DNA of 16,139 nt from positions 1 through 16,139 of the forward strand of contig CAJPNZ010000071.1 in the NCBI GenBank assembly GCA_905372155.1, given 5' to 3'. The stretch is from Propionibacteriaceae bacterium (GTDB lineage Bacteria; Actinomycetota; Actinomycetes; Propionibacteriales; Propionibacteriaceae). A program made the translations under genes and the position numbers. Positions 1-6,850 of this stretch are shown here, piece after piece; within the stretch, counting starts at the first letter, position 1, and each line of letters opens with the position of its first letter. The notes under the pieces are model-generated. The model saw only the letters and a program-made list of their open reading frames with translations. It was not told where the DNA came from and ran no database searches.

Positions 1-192
1 CCACCCCGGCAAACCAGCTCACACGCCCTCCCCCACCGACTTTGCCGATCCCTTGGTGTTGTCGGGAAGGCAGGGGCTTCAAGGTCGTTGGCATGACCTT
101 TGAGCGTCGAAGTTCGGACCCTGAGGAATGTCACACTTCCGTAAGGATTTCTCCCTGTTCCGCGTCATCACGGCGGCGGAAGACTCCCCGGT

Positions 193-642
193 ATGAAGAA
201 ATACCTCCTGCCCCTGGCTCTGTCAGCCGTCATCGTGCTCGGCGGCTGCTCCCAAACGAACTCGTCCTCCGATGCCATGTCTTCCGCGAAGTCTCCCTCC
301 TCGGCCACGTCGCACGGTGATTCGGCGTCCCAGTCCTACATCACCTACGACCAGTACCAGGCCTCCAAGGACAAGTACGCCGACTCGAAGGTAGTGCTGT
401 TCTTCAACGCCAAGTGGTGCCCCGACTGCCGGGCCATCAACGAGGCGCTGACCTCTGATCCCGGGAAGATCCCCGCGAAGACCACCGTGGTGAGCGTCGA
501 CTACGACCAGCACACCGATCTTCGGCAACGCTACGGGGTGACGACGCAACACACCTTCGTGCAGATAGACACCAACGGCGAGAAGACACGCCAATGGGTC
601 AGCACTTCGGTGGATGCCCTGCTCAAGGAACTTCAGGGCTGA
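193..642 (+). CDS. Thioredoxin-fold lipoprotein
   Basis: Predicted membrane-anchored thiol-disulfide protein of 149 residues on the outer face of the membrane. The N-terminus is a lipoprotein signal: MKK, a hydrophobic stretch, then a lipobox LGGC with the lipidated cysteine at residue 19. A Ser/Ala-rich linker (about 20-48) follows, then a thioredoxin-like domain (about 50-148) with the active site W75-C-P-D-C79 after a hydrophobic strand. The domain is short and matches the minimal thioredoxin family. The ATG at 193 is the only start that keeps the signal peptide; GGAAG about 9 nt upstream is a weak ribosome site. The stop lies 4 nt before the dipZ-like start, so the two are probably one transcript. 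I infer that it takes electrons from, or shares substrates with, that membrane protein. The exact substrate is unknown. Confidence 0.88.
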   Translation: MKKYLLPLALSAVIVLGGCSQTNSSSDAMSSAKSPSSATSHGDSASQSYITYDQYQASKDKYADSKVVLFFNAKWCPDCRAINEALTSDPGKIPAKTTVVSVDYDQHTDLRQRYGVTTQHTFVQIDTNGEKTRQWVSTSVDALLKELQG

Positions 643-646
643 CTTC

Positions 647-2311
647 ATGATCGTCACCGCTCTGCTCTCCCTGGTCGCAGGTGTCCTGACGGTGCTGGCG
701 CCGTGCGTGTTGCCGTTCCTGCCGGTCATCGTCGGCGGAAGCCTGGGACACGGTTCCAGGCGCCGCCCCTACCTGATCGCGGCCGCGCTCGTCGTGTCGC
801 TGCTGGTTTTCACGCTGCTGCTGAAAGCCAGCACCGCCTTCCTCAGCATCGATCCGCGCGTCTGGGCCATCGGGTCGGGCGTGCTGGTGATCCTGCTGGG
901 GGTCGCGATGCTCTTCCCCGGTTTGTGGGCCCGGGTCGCCCGGTGGACCAAGCTGGAGGCCGCCCACGGCCTCCTCGGGAAGGCCCGCAACCATCGCGGC
1001 GAAACCGCGGGGGCACTCCTGACCGGCGCCGCACTCGGGCCGGTGTTCAGCAGCTGCTCACCAACCTACGCGTGGGTCATCGCGACGGTACTGCCCGCCA
1101 GTCCCGTCGCAGGCATGATCTACCTGGGTATCTACTGTGCGGGCATGGCGGGGGCGCTGCTGGGCATCTCCCTGGCGGGCCGCAGGCTCGTCGATCGGCT
1201 CGGCTGGGCCTCGAACCCGCGCGGCTGGTTCCAGCGTGCCATCGCGGCACTGTTCATCGTCGTGGGTCTGTTCGTTTCCACGGGCCTGGACAAGGCACTC
1301 CAGACCTGGGCCGTCGACAAGTTCCCCGCGCTCACGGCCTTCGAACAAGGACTCATCCCCCAGAGCAACGCGGCCCCCGGGGTGGCGGGCAATGCCGAAC
1401 AACGGCAGCTCGGCCCGGCCCCGGAACTGGCCGGTATCTCCCACTGGGTCAACAGCAACCCCACCACCCTGGCCGACCTCAGGGGCAAGGTCGTGCTGGT
1501 TGACTTCTGGACCTACAGCTGTATCAACTGCATGCGCACCCAGCCCTACCTGAACGCCTGGTACGACCGCTACCGTGCCGCCGGACTGGAGATCATCGGC
1601 GTGCACGCGCCCGAGTTCACCTTCGAGAAAGTGCCGGAGAACGTCGAGAAGGCGGTGCGTGACGCGGGCATCAAGTACCCGGTGGCCCTGGACAACGACT
1701 TTGCCACCTGGCGCGCCTACCACAACCGGTACTGGCCCGCGAAATACCTGATCGACAAGGACGGCAACATCCGCTGGACGCACTTCGGCGAGGGCAACTA
1801 CGACGAGGCGGAGAAACAGATCCGCGACCTGCTCGGCGAAACCGGGGACAAGGCCGGGGTCACCGGGGAAACCACGCAGCCCACGCGGGGACAGTCACCG
1901 GAAACCTACCTCGGTACCCGGCGCGCCTCCGGTAACGAAACCCGGTTGGAGACCGGGGAACGCGACTACGGCCAGAACCCCGCACCCGGTGCCACCAATC
2001 GGTGGAGCCTGTCCGGGAGCTGGACGGCCGGCGACGAATCGATCACCGCCGCCCGGGACGGGGCGCAACTGAACTATCGCTTCGCCGGGCGTGAGATGTT
2101 CCTGGTGATGGACGGTCCCGCAGGGGCGAAGGTGCGCGTCCAGGTCGAGGGCGGCGGTCCACCCGGTGGGGCCGACGTGCAGGGCGAGGAGGTGACGATC
2201 TCCGGTGCCCGCCTGTACCGGCTGGTGCGGCTGCCCGAGGCCACCCGGGGAACCACCGTCACCCTGACCTTCGACAAAGGCGTGAGCGCCAATGCATTCA
2301 CATTCGGATGA
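647..2311 (+). CDS. dipZ: DipZ-type fusion: CcdA membrane domain + thioredoxin domain
   Basis: Predicted 554-residue membrane protein that moves reducing power from cytoplasmic thioredoxin to the cell exterior. Residues 1-215 form a DsbD/CcdA-like domain with about six hydrophobic segments and the two expected cysteines, C20 in LAPCVLPF and C137 in FSSCSPTYA. Residues about 255-415 form a redoxin domain with active site C292-I-N-C295 in the context WTYSCINCMRTQP. Residues about 430-554 are polar and beta-rich, like the carbohydrate-binding-like C-terminus of mycobacterial DipZ; that likeness is from memory of the family. I chose ATG 647 because its product starts directly in the first membrane segment, 4 nt after the lipoprotein stop, with AGGG 8 nt upstream. 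An in-frame ATG at 614 would overlap the lipoprotein gene and add 11 polar residues. The gene symbol follows domain order only. Confidence 0.87.
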   Translation: MIVTALLSLVAGVLTVLAPCVLPFLPVIVGGSLGHGSRRRPYLIAAALVVSLLVFTLLLKASTAFLSIDPRVWAIGSGVLVILLGVAMLFPGLWARVARWTKLEAAHGLLGKARNHRGETAGALLTGAALGPVFSSCSPTYAWVIATVLPASPVAGMIYLGIYCAGMAGALLGISLAGRRLVDRLGWASNPRGWFQRAIAALFIVVGLFVSTGLDKALQTWAVDKFPALTAFEQGLIPQSNAAPGVAGNAEQRQLGPAPELAGISHWVNSNPTTLADLRGKVVLVDFWTYSCINCMRTQPYLNAWYDRYRAAGLEIIGVHAPEFTFEKVPENVEKAVRDAGIKYPVALDNDFATWRAYHNRYWPAKYLIDKDGNIRWTHFGEGNYDEAEKQIRDLLGETGDKAGVTGETTQPTRGQSPETYLGTRRASGNETRLETGERDYGQNPAPGATNRWSLSGSWTAGDESITAARDGAQLNYRFAGREMFLVMDGPAGAKVRVQVEGGGPPGGADVQGEEVTISGARLYRLVRLPEATRGTTVTLTFDKGVSANAFTFG

Positions 2312-2318
2312 GCAGCCC

Positions 2319-2324
2319 TACCCT
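2319..2324 (+). promoter_or_regulatory. Candidate -10 element for a leaderless response regulator
   Basis: The hexamer TACCCT (TANNNT) ends 6 nt before ATG 2331, so transcription should begin at about the start codon. A 5-of-6 match to the -35 consensus, TTCACA at 2297-2302, lies 16 nt upstream, within the end of the dipZ-like gene. This is the best -35 partner among the leaderless candidates in the window. If used, the two-component system has its own promoter inside the redox cluster. Confidence 0.5.
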
Positions 2325-2330
2325 GAGCCC

Positions 2331-3002
2331 ATGGGAAACATCCTGCTCGTCGACGACGATCCGACCGTGCGCGGTGTGGTCTCCGACTACCTGCGTGCGG
2401 CCGGGCACAGCATCACCGAGGCATCCGACGGGATCAGCGCCCTGGGACTCGCCGACGGCTGCGACCTGGTGATCCTGGACCTCATGCTGCCCGGTATCGA
2501 CGGCCTCGAGGTGTTCCGGAGGCTCCGCTCCCGCGGGGTGGTCGCACCGGTGATCATGCTCACCGCCAAGGGCTCGGAGGCCGACCGGGTGCTGGGCCTG
2601 GAACTCGGCGCCGACGACTACCTGGCCAAACCGTTCAGCCCCCGCGAACTCGTGTTGAGGGTCAACGCGGTGCTGCGACGACAGCAACCCCGGCCCGAAC
2701 GGGAGATCATCACCGACGGCGACCTCGCCCTCGACCTAACAGCCCGGAAAGCCACTCTCGCGGGCGAGACGTTGACGCTCACGCTCCGCGAGTTCGACCT
2801 GCTCGCCCACCTGGTAACCCATCCCGAGAAGGTCTTCTCCCGTGAGGAACTGATGCGCGTGGTGTGGGGCTGGGACGTCGGCGACGCATCCACGGTGACG
2901 GTGCACGTGCGGCGGCTGCGTGGGAAGGTGGAGACCGACCCGCAGCACCCCACCCGGCTGGTGACGGTGTGGGGTCGCGGATACCGGTGGGAGGCCTCGT
3001 GA
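2331..3002 (+). CDS. OmpR-family response regulator
   Basis: Two-component DNA-binding regulator of 223 residues. The receiver domain (about 3-115) has the acidic pocket D8-D9-D10, phosphoacceptor D50 in LVILDLMLPG, T78 in IMLTAK and K100 in LAKPF. The OmpR/PhoB winged-helix domain (about 125-220) contains LTLREFDLLAHL and the wing region VHVRRLRGKVE, ending in GRGYRW. I chose ATG 2331 because MGNILLVDDD is the normal receiver start and a TANNNT element sits 6 nt upstream. An in-frame ATG at 2292 would add 13 unrelated residues and overlap the dipZ-like gene. The gene follows dipZ by 19 nt and overlaps the kinase gene by 4 nt (GTGA), so regulator and kinase are a cognate pair. Targets cannot be read from the sequence; the redox genes upstream are the obvious candidates. 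Confidence 0.93.
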   Translation: MGNILLVDDDPTVRGVVSDYLRAAGHSITEASDGISALGLADGCDLVILDLMLPGIDGLEVFRRLRSRGVVAPVIMLTAKGSEADRVLGLELGADDYLAKPFSPRELVLRVNAVLRRQQPRPEREIITDGDLALDLTARKATLAGETLTLTLREFDLLAHLVTHPEKVFSREELMRVVWGWDVGDASTVTVHVRRLRGKVETDPQHPTRLVTVWGRGYRWEAS

Positions 3003-4039
3003 CCGGGCAGCTGCTGGTAGTCGCCGCCGTCACCCTGCTGGTGGGTCTGGGCTGCACCGCCATGACCCTGAGCGTGGCGAGGCGTTCCGTTCGCTGGGCC
3101 GCCCTGCTGAGCCCCATCACCGTTGTCGTGACCGTCGGGGTCGGGATGCTGGTCGGGGTGCGGCTGATGCTGATCGAATCGGTGGGGGTGCCGCTGCTGC
3201 TGCTCGCCGCCACCGTTCCCGCGGCCCTGCTGGCGGGCGTGCTGGTGGCGTTGCGCAGTCAGCGGGTGATCGCGGAGGCCGCGGCGGCGCTGGAACAGGA
3301 ACGCCGCCGGCGCGAGGTGGAACAGGGCAGGCGGGAACTCATCGCGTGGCTGTCCCACGACCTGCGCACCCCGCTCGCCGGTATCAGGGCGATGGGCGAG
3401 GCGCTGGAGGACGGCATCGCCCCGGACCCCGCCAGCTACCACCGCGCCATCGTCGCGGAGGCCGAACGCACCGCCTCCATGGTCGACGACGTCCTGGCGC
3501 TGGCCGGACTGCAGTCCGGCACCTTGGAGTTGAACTCCGAGACGGTGACCGTCAGCGACCTGGTCTCCGACCTCGTCGGTAACCTCACCCCGCTCGCCCT
3601 GCGCCGCGACGTACGCCTCACGGGTTCCGTCGAGGGGGATTCCAGCGACGTCACGGGAGACGCGGGACTGCTGTCAAGGGCGCTGCAGAACATCATCGGA
3701 AACGCCATCGCCTACACCCGTCCCGGAACCGAGGTGACCGTGGTCGTCAGCGGCGACGACGACACCGTGCGGGTGCAGGTCTGCGACGGCTGCGGCGGGT
3801 TGAGTCCGGAGGCCCTGGAGAAGTCCTTCACCGCGGGTTGGCGCGGCGACCGGGCCCGCACCCCCGGCGCTGGATCGGGAAACGGCCTCGGCCTGCCGAT
3901 CGTCCGCACCATAGTCGCGGCCCATTGGGGCACCGTCGACCTGCGGAACCGGCCACCGGGCTGCGAGGTCACGATCGAACTGCCGAGAGCAGCAGGAGGG
4001 GTCGAGACCCCTCACCCGGCCAGGTATTCGGCGACGTAG
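2999..4039 (+). CDS. Membrane sensor histidine kinase
   Basis: Partner kinase of the regulator, 346 residues. The GTG start at 2999 overlaps the regulator stop (GTGA), indicating translational coupling; longer upstream reading lacks membrane character. Three hydrophobic segments (about 3-27, 35-58, 62-86) are joined by very short loops, so there is almost no extracytoplasmic sensor. A charged helix (about 90-115) leads to the dimerisation domain with phospho-acceptor H120 in LSHDLRTPL. The ATPase domain has the N box N231-IIGNAIAYT, a G1 box D263-G-C-G-G in place of the usual DxGxG, and a G2 box G-N-G-L-G at 294-298. The design resembles intramembrane-sensing kinases that respond to envelope stress or to a partner membrane protein. 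Its last 28 bases overlap the 3' end of trpB on the other strand. Confidence 0.9.
   Translation: MTGQLLVVAAVTLLVGLGCTAMTLSVARRSVRWAALLSPITVVVTVGVGMLVGVRLMLIESVGVPLLLLAATVPAALLAGVLVALRSQRVIAEAAAALEQERRRREVEQGRRELIAWLSHDLRTPLAGIRAMGEALEDGIAPDPASYHRAIVAEAERTASMVDDVLALAGLQSGTLELNSETVTVSDLVSDLVGNLTPLALRRDVRLTGSVEGDSSDVTGDAGLLSRALQNIIGNAIAYTRPGTEVTVVVSGDDDTVRVQVCDGCGGLSPEALEKSFTAGWRGDRARTPGAGSGNGLGLPIVRTIVAAHWGTVDLRNRPPGCEVTIELPRAAGGVETPHPARYSAT
3996..4013. terminator. Stem-loop at the convergent kinase/trpB junction
   Basis: GAGGGGTC, GA, GACCCCTC is a perfect 8-bp inverted repeat (realistically a 7-bp stem with a 4-nt loop). It lies inside the last codons of the kinase gene and touches the trpB stop codon. 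There is no T-tract on either side, so it is not a classical intrinsic terminator. Actinobacterial terminators often lack U-tails, so a bidirectional role is plausible but inferred. Confidence 0.4.
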
Positions 4040-5208
4040 TCGACGTCCTTGTCGCCGCGACCCGACAGGTTCACGATCAGCACCTTCTCGGGACTCAACG
4101 TCGGCGCCAACCGGATGGCGTGCGCCAAGGCGTGCGACGACTCCAGGGCGGGAATGATGCCCTCGGTGCGGCACAGCAGCTGGAAAGCGGCGATGGTCTC
4201 GTCGTCGGAGGCGGTGACGTACTCGACGCGACCCGTATCCCGCAGGAAGGCGTGCTGCGGACCGACCCCCGGGTAGTCCAGCCCGGAGGCAATGGAGTGC
4301 ACCTCCGCCGGGTTGCCGTCCTCGTCCTGCAGCAGCAGCGTGCGCATGCCGTGCAGCGTCCCCGAGGTGCCGAGGGTGATCGTCGCGGCGTGCTCGCCGG
4401 GCACGTCGAGGTTGCGGCCCGCGGGTTCGACGCCGAACATCTTCACCGGCTCGTCCTCCAGGAAGGCGGTGAACAACCCCAGCGCATTCGAGCCGCCGCC
4501 GACGGCGGCCACCAGCGCATCCGGCAGGCGCCCCTCCTTCTCCAGCACCTGGCGGCGGGCCTCGCGGCCGATGATCGACTGGAAGTCCCGCACCATCGAC
4601 GGGTACGGGTCCGGGCCGACGGCCGAACCGATGGCGAAGAAGGTGTCGGCGTAGTCGGCGGCGAACACCGAGAAGGCCGAGTCGATGGCCTCCTTGAGGG
4701 TTTGCCCACCCGAGGTGATCGACACCACCCTCGCGCCCAGCATCTCCATCCGCACCACGTTGGGATGCTGCTTGGCCACGTCGACAGCACCCATGTGGAT
4801 CTCGCACTCCAGCCCGAGCAGGGCGGCCGCGGTCGCCAGCGCCACGCCGTGCTGCCCCGCGCCGGTTTCCGCGATCAGTTTCTTCTTGCCCATCCGCTTG
4901 GCCAGCAGCCCCTCGCCCAGGCAATGGTTGATCTTGTGGGCTCCGGTGTGGTTGAGGTCCTCGCGTTTGAGGTAGATCTTCGCCCCGCCGAGGTGCCTGG
5001 TCAGCCCGGCCGCCAGGAACAGCGGCGACGGGCGGCCGACGTAATCGGCCAGCAGCGCCTCGTAGTCGGCCTGGAAACCGGGGTCCTGGCGGGCCTGTGC
5101 GTAGGCGGCCGCCACCTCGGCAATCGGAGCCTCGAGCTGCGGGGGCAGGAAACGACCGCCGTGGTTCCCGAAGAACCCGGCCTCGTCAGCGTGGATCAGC
5201 GAAGTCAT
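4012..5208 (-). CDS. trpB: Tryptophan synthase beta chain
   Basis: PLP enzyme that condenses indole with L-serine to give L-tryptophan, 398 residues, the normal TrpB length. Visible landmarks are the N-terminal FFGNHGGRF, KREDLNHTGAHKINH with the PLP lysine K92, ETGAGQHG with the catalytic glutamate E114, the phosphate-binding loop GGGSN at 237-241, GVEPAG, and the C-terminal ESSHALAHAI and LSGRGDKD. These are signatures of the canonical TrpB1 type rather than the distant TrpB2 type. ATG 5208 is preferred to an ATG at 5268: it gives the usual N-terminus, has a -10 hexamer 7 nt upstream, and follows the permease stop by 10 nt instead of overlapping it. No Shine-Dalgarno site is visible. There is no trpA or other trp gene nearby, so it may be a second copy, an indole salvage enzyme, or the only copy in a scattered pathway. 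Confidence 0.93.
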   Translation of the reverse strand: MTSLIHADEAGFFGNHGGRFLPPQLEAPIAEVAAAYAQARQDPGFQADYEALLADYVGRPSPLFLAAGLTRHLGGAKIYLKREDLNHTGAHKINHCLGEGLLAKRMGKKKLIAETGAGQHGVALATAAALLGLECEIHMGAVDVAKQHPNVVRMEMLGARVVSITSGGQTLKEAIDSAFSVFAADYADTFFAIGSAVGPDPYPSMVRDFQSIIGREARRQVLEKEGRLPDALVAAVGGGSNALGLFTAFLEDEPVKMFGVEPAGRNLDVPGEHAATITLGTSGTLHGMRTLLLQDEDGNPAEVHSIASGLDYPGVGPQHAFLRDTGRVEYVTASDDETIAAFQLLCRTEGIIPALESSHALAHAIRLAPTLSPEKVLIVNLSGRGDKDVDYVAEYLAG

Positions 5209-5215
5209 GTCGCGA

Positions 5216-5221
5216 ATGCTA
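5216..5221 (-). promoter_or_regulatory. Candidate -10 element for leaderless trpB
   Basis: Read on the minus strand, TAGCAT lies 7 nt before the trpB ATG at 5208. Its first three bases are the TAG stop codon of the permease gene. No convincing -35 is seen. The element, together with the missing Shine-Dalgarno site, suggests that trpB can be transcribed independently of the permease as a leaderless mRNA. Confidence 0.45.
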
Positions 5222-6685
5222 TCGCTGGTCGGAGGGGCGATCGCCGGCGTTTGCAACATCGGGTGCATCGTCGGAGTAAATCCCGGGCGCGTCGTAGATC
5301 AGCGACGCCCCGTCGGCGGCCTCCCGGAGTTCGTGCGGGGCGATGGCGTGGGCGATGTGGTAGACGGCCACGGTCACGATGGTGCCGAGCGCGATGCCGC
5401 CCAAGGTGAAGCCTTCGGTGATCGGCAGTTTCACGTCGCCGATGCCGATGATGATGCCCGCTGCCGCCGGGATCAGGTTGATGGGGTTGCCGAAGTCGAC
5501 GTGGTTTTCCTTCCAGATCTTCGCGCCCAGCAGACCGATCATGCCGTACAGGACCACGCAGATCCCGCCCAGCACCGCGCCGGGGGTGGCGGAGATCACT
5601 GCCCCGAACTTCGGTGACAGGCCGAAGCAGATCGCCACCAGGGAGGCGACCACGTAGGCGGCCGTCGAGTAGACACGGGTCGCGGCCATCACACCGATGT
5701 TCTCCGCATAGGTGGTGGTCGGCCCGGCGCCCACGAGGGTCGCGAGCATCGAACCGCCACCGTCGGCGGCGATCGCACGCCCCATCATCGGGTCCAGGTT
5801 CTCGCCCGTCATCTCCGCCACGGCCTTGACGTGACCGGCGTTCTCGGCGATCAGCGCGATCACCACCGGCAGGGCGATGATGATGGCTCCCAGGGAGAAC
5901 TGCGGAAGGTGGAAACCGACGACGTTGCCCGTGCCGCCGAACCGCCAGGTGGCCAGGTCGGTGACAGGGGGCAGTCCGAACCAGTCGGCGGCCTCGACGG
6001 CAGACCAGTCGACACGCATCTTCTCGGTGACGGTGCCGTCGGCGGCGACGCTGCGCATCGGCCCGAACGCCAGGTCGAAAACCCAGCTCAGGACGTAGCC
6101 GGCCACCAGCGACAGGAAGATGGCGATGCGCCCGAGGAAGCCGCGCAACCCCACGCTGAGCGCGATCACGATGAGCATGACGATGAACGCCAGCCACGGA
6201 TCCTGTGGCCAGTACGTGTTCGCGACCACCGGTGCCAGGTTGAAGCCGATCAGCATCACGACCGCGCCGGTCACCACGGGAGGCAGGGTCTTGTGGATAA
6301 CCCGGGCGCCCGCGAAGTGGATGATCAGACCCACCATGAACAGGGCCAACCCGACCACGAAGAGCGCGCCCGAGAGGGTCGCCGGGTTGCCGCCCGCCGA
6401 GTAGATCGCGGTCGCCACACCCACGAAGGAGGCCGACGACCCGAGATAGCTGGGCACCCGGTGTTTCACGACGAACAGGAAGATCAGCGTCGCGATGCCG
6501 CTCATCATCACCGCGAGCTGCGGGTTGAGCCCCATCAGAAGCGGGAACACGAACGTGGCGCCGAACATCGCGACGACGTGCTGGGCGCCGAGCCCGATCG
6601 TGCGTCCCCAACCGAGCCGTTCGGTCGGGGCCACAACCGCCCCGGGAACGAGGATTCCGTTGTTGTGCAGCTTCCAGCCGAACAT
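5219..6685 (-). CDS. Uracil/pyrimidine permease, NCS2 (UraA-type)
   Basis: Predicted proton-coupled nucleobase importer of 488 residues in the cytoplasmic membrane. The sequence is strongly hydrophobic with the repeated helices of the nucleobase-ascorbate/NCS2 fold. Family signatures are ALIAENAGHVKAV (about the eighth helix) and VGAGPTTTYAENIGVMA (about the tenth), closest to the uracil branch (UraA/PyrP) rather than the xanthine branch; this is judged from memory. The extra loop after about residue 190 is polar and the last 40 residues are a soluble tail rich in Asp and Ala. ATG 6685 is preferred because AAAGGA lies 7 nt upstream and the product opens directly into the family N-terminus. 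Reading further upstream has no membrane-protein character. trpB follows after 10 nt. No pyrimidine biosynthesis genes are in the window. Confidence 0.88.
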   Translation of the reverse strand: MFGWKLHNNGILVPGAVVAPTERLGWGRTIGLGAQHVVAMFGATFVFPLLMGLNPQLAVMMSGIATLIFLFVVKHRVPSYLGSSASFVGVATAIYSAGGNPATLSGALFVVGLALFMVGLIIHFAGARVIHKTLPPVVTGAVVMLIGFNLAPVVANTYWPQDPWLAFIVMLIVIALSVGLRGFLGRIAIFLSLVAGYVLSWVFDLAFGPMRSVAADGTVTEKMRVDWSAVEAADWFGLPPVTDLATWRFGGTGNVVGFHLPQFSLGAIIIALPVVIALIAENAGHVKAVAEMTGENLDPMMGRAIAADGGGSMLATLVGAGPTTTYAENIGVMAATRVYSTAAYVVASLVAICFGLSPKFGAVISATPGAVLGGICVVLYGMIGLLGAKIWKENHVDFGNPINLIPAAAGIIIGIGDVKLPITEGFTLGGIALGTIVTVAVYHIAHAIAPHELREAADGASLIYDAPGIYSDDAPDVANAGDRPSDQR

Positions 6686-6708
6686 GGCCCAGTCCTTTCG
6701 TCGCGGGC

Positions 6709-6714
6709 ATGTTA
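6709..6714 (-). promoter_or_regulatory. Candidate -10 element for the uracil permease
   Basis: On the minus strand TAACAT lies within a small inverted repeat (GGGCA, GTAACA, TGCCC), about 23 nt before the ATG at 6685. A start point about 7 nt downstream would leave a short leader that still contains the AAAGGA ribosome site. No good -35 is seen. Confidence 0.35.
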
Positions 6715-6838
6715 CTGCCCTTGCCGGGACGGGGAACAGGTGACGCCACCATTCATGAAAACTTCGGAGGGGTTTCCCGGAAGCTGGCCGTGTCGAAACC
6801 ATGGCGAGGGTGTCCGGGGAAGGACCCCGGGCCCCGGA

Positions 6839-6844
6839 TAGGGT
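6839..6844 (+). promoter_or_regulatory. Candidate -10 element for the leaderless FAD oxidoreductase
   Basis: TAGGGT ends 6 nt before ATG 6851 and there is no Shine-Dalgarno site, so a leaderless transcript is likely. A 6-bp inverted repeat, CCGGGG (6814-6819) and CCCCGG (6825-6830), fills most of the -20 to -37 region, where a regulator could sit. Confidence 0.45.
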
Positions 6845-6850
6845 TGGGTC

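Noticed and set aside
42..320. A 92-codon plus-strand frame overlapping the lipoprotein start
   Set aside because: The product has no domain character and is Arg-rich like a shadow frame; the lipoprotein in another frame has a clear signal and active site.
2292..2330. Upstream ATG for the response regulator
   Set aside because: It would overlap dipZ and add 13 residues not seen in receiver domains; ATG 2331 has the family start and a -10 spacing.
5209..5268. Upstream ATG for trpB
   Set aside because: It would overlap the permease gene by about 50 bp and add a tail before the normal TrpB N-terminus; no ribosome site supports it.
3838..5409. A 523-codon plus-strand frame opposite trpB
   Set aside because: Same GC-rich shadow pattern; the minus strand carries a complete trpB with all catalytic residues.
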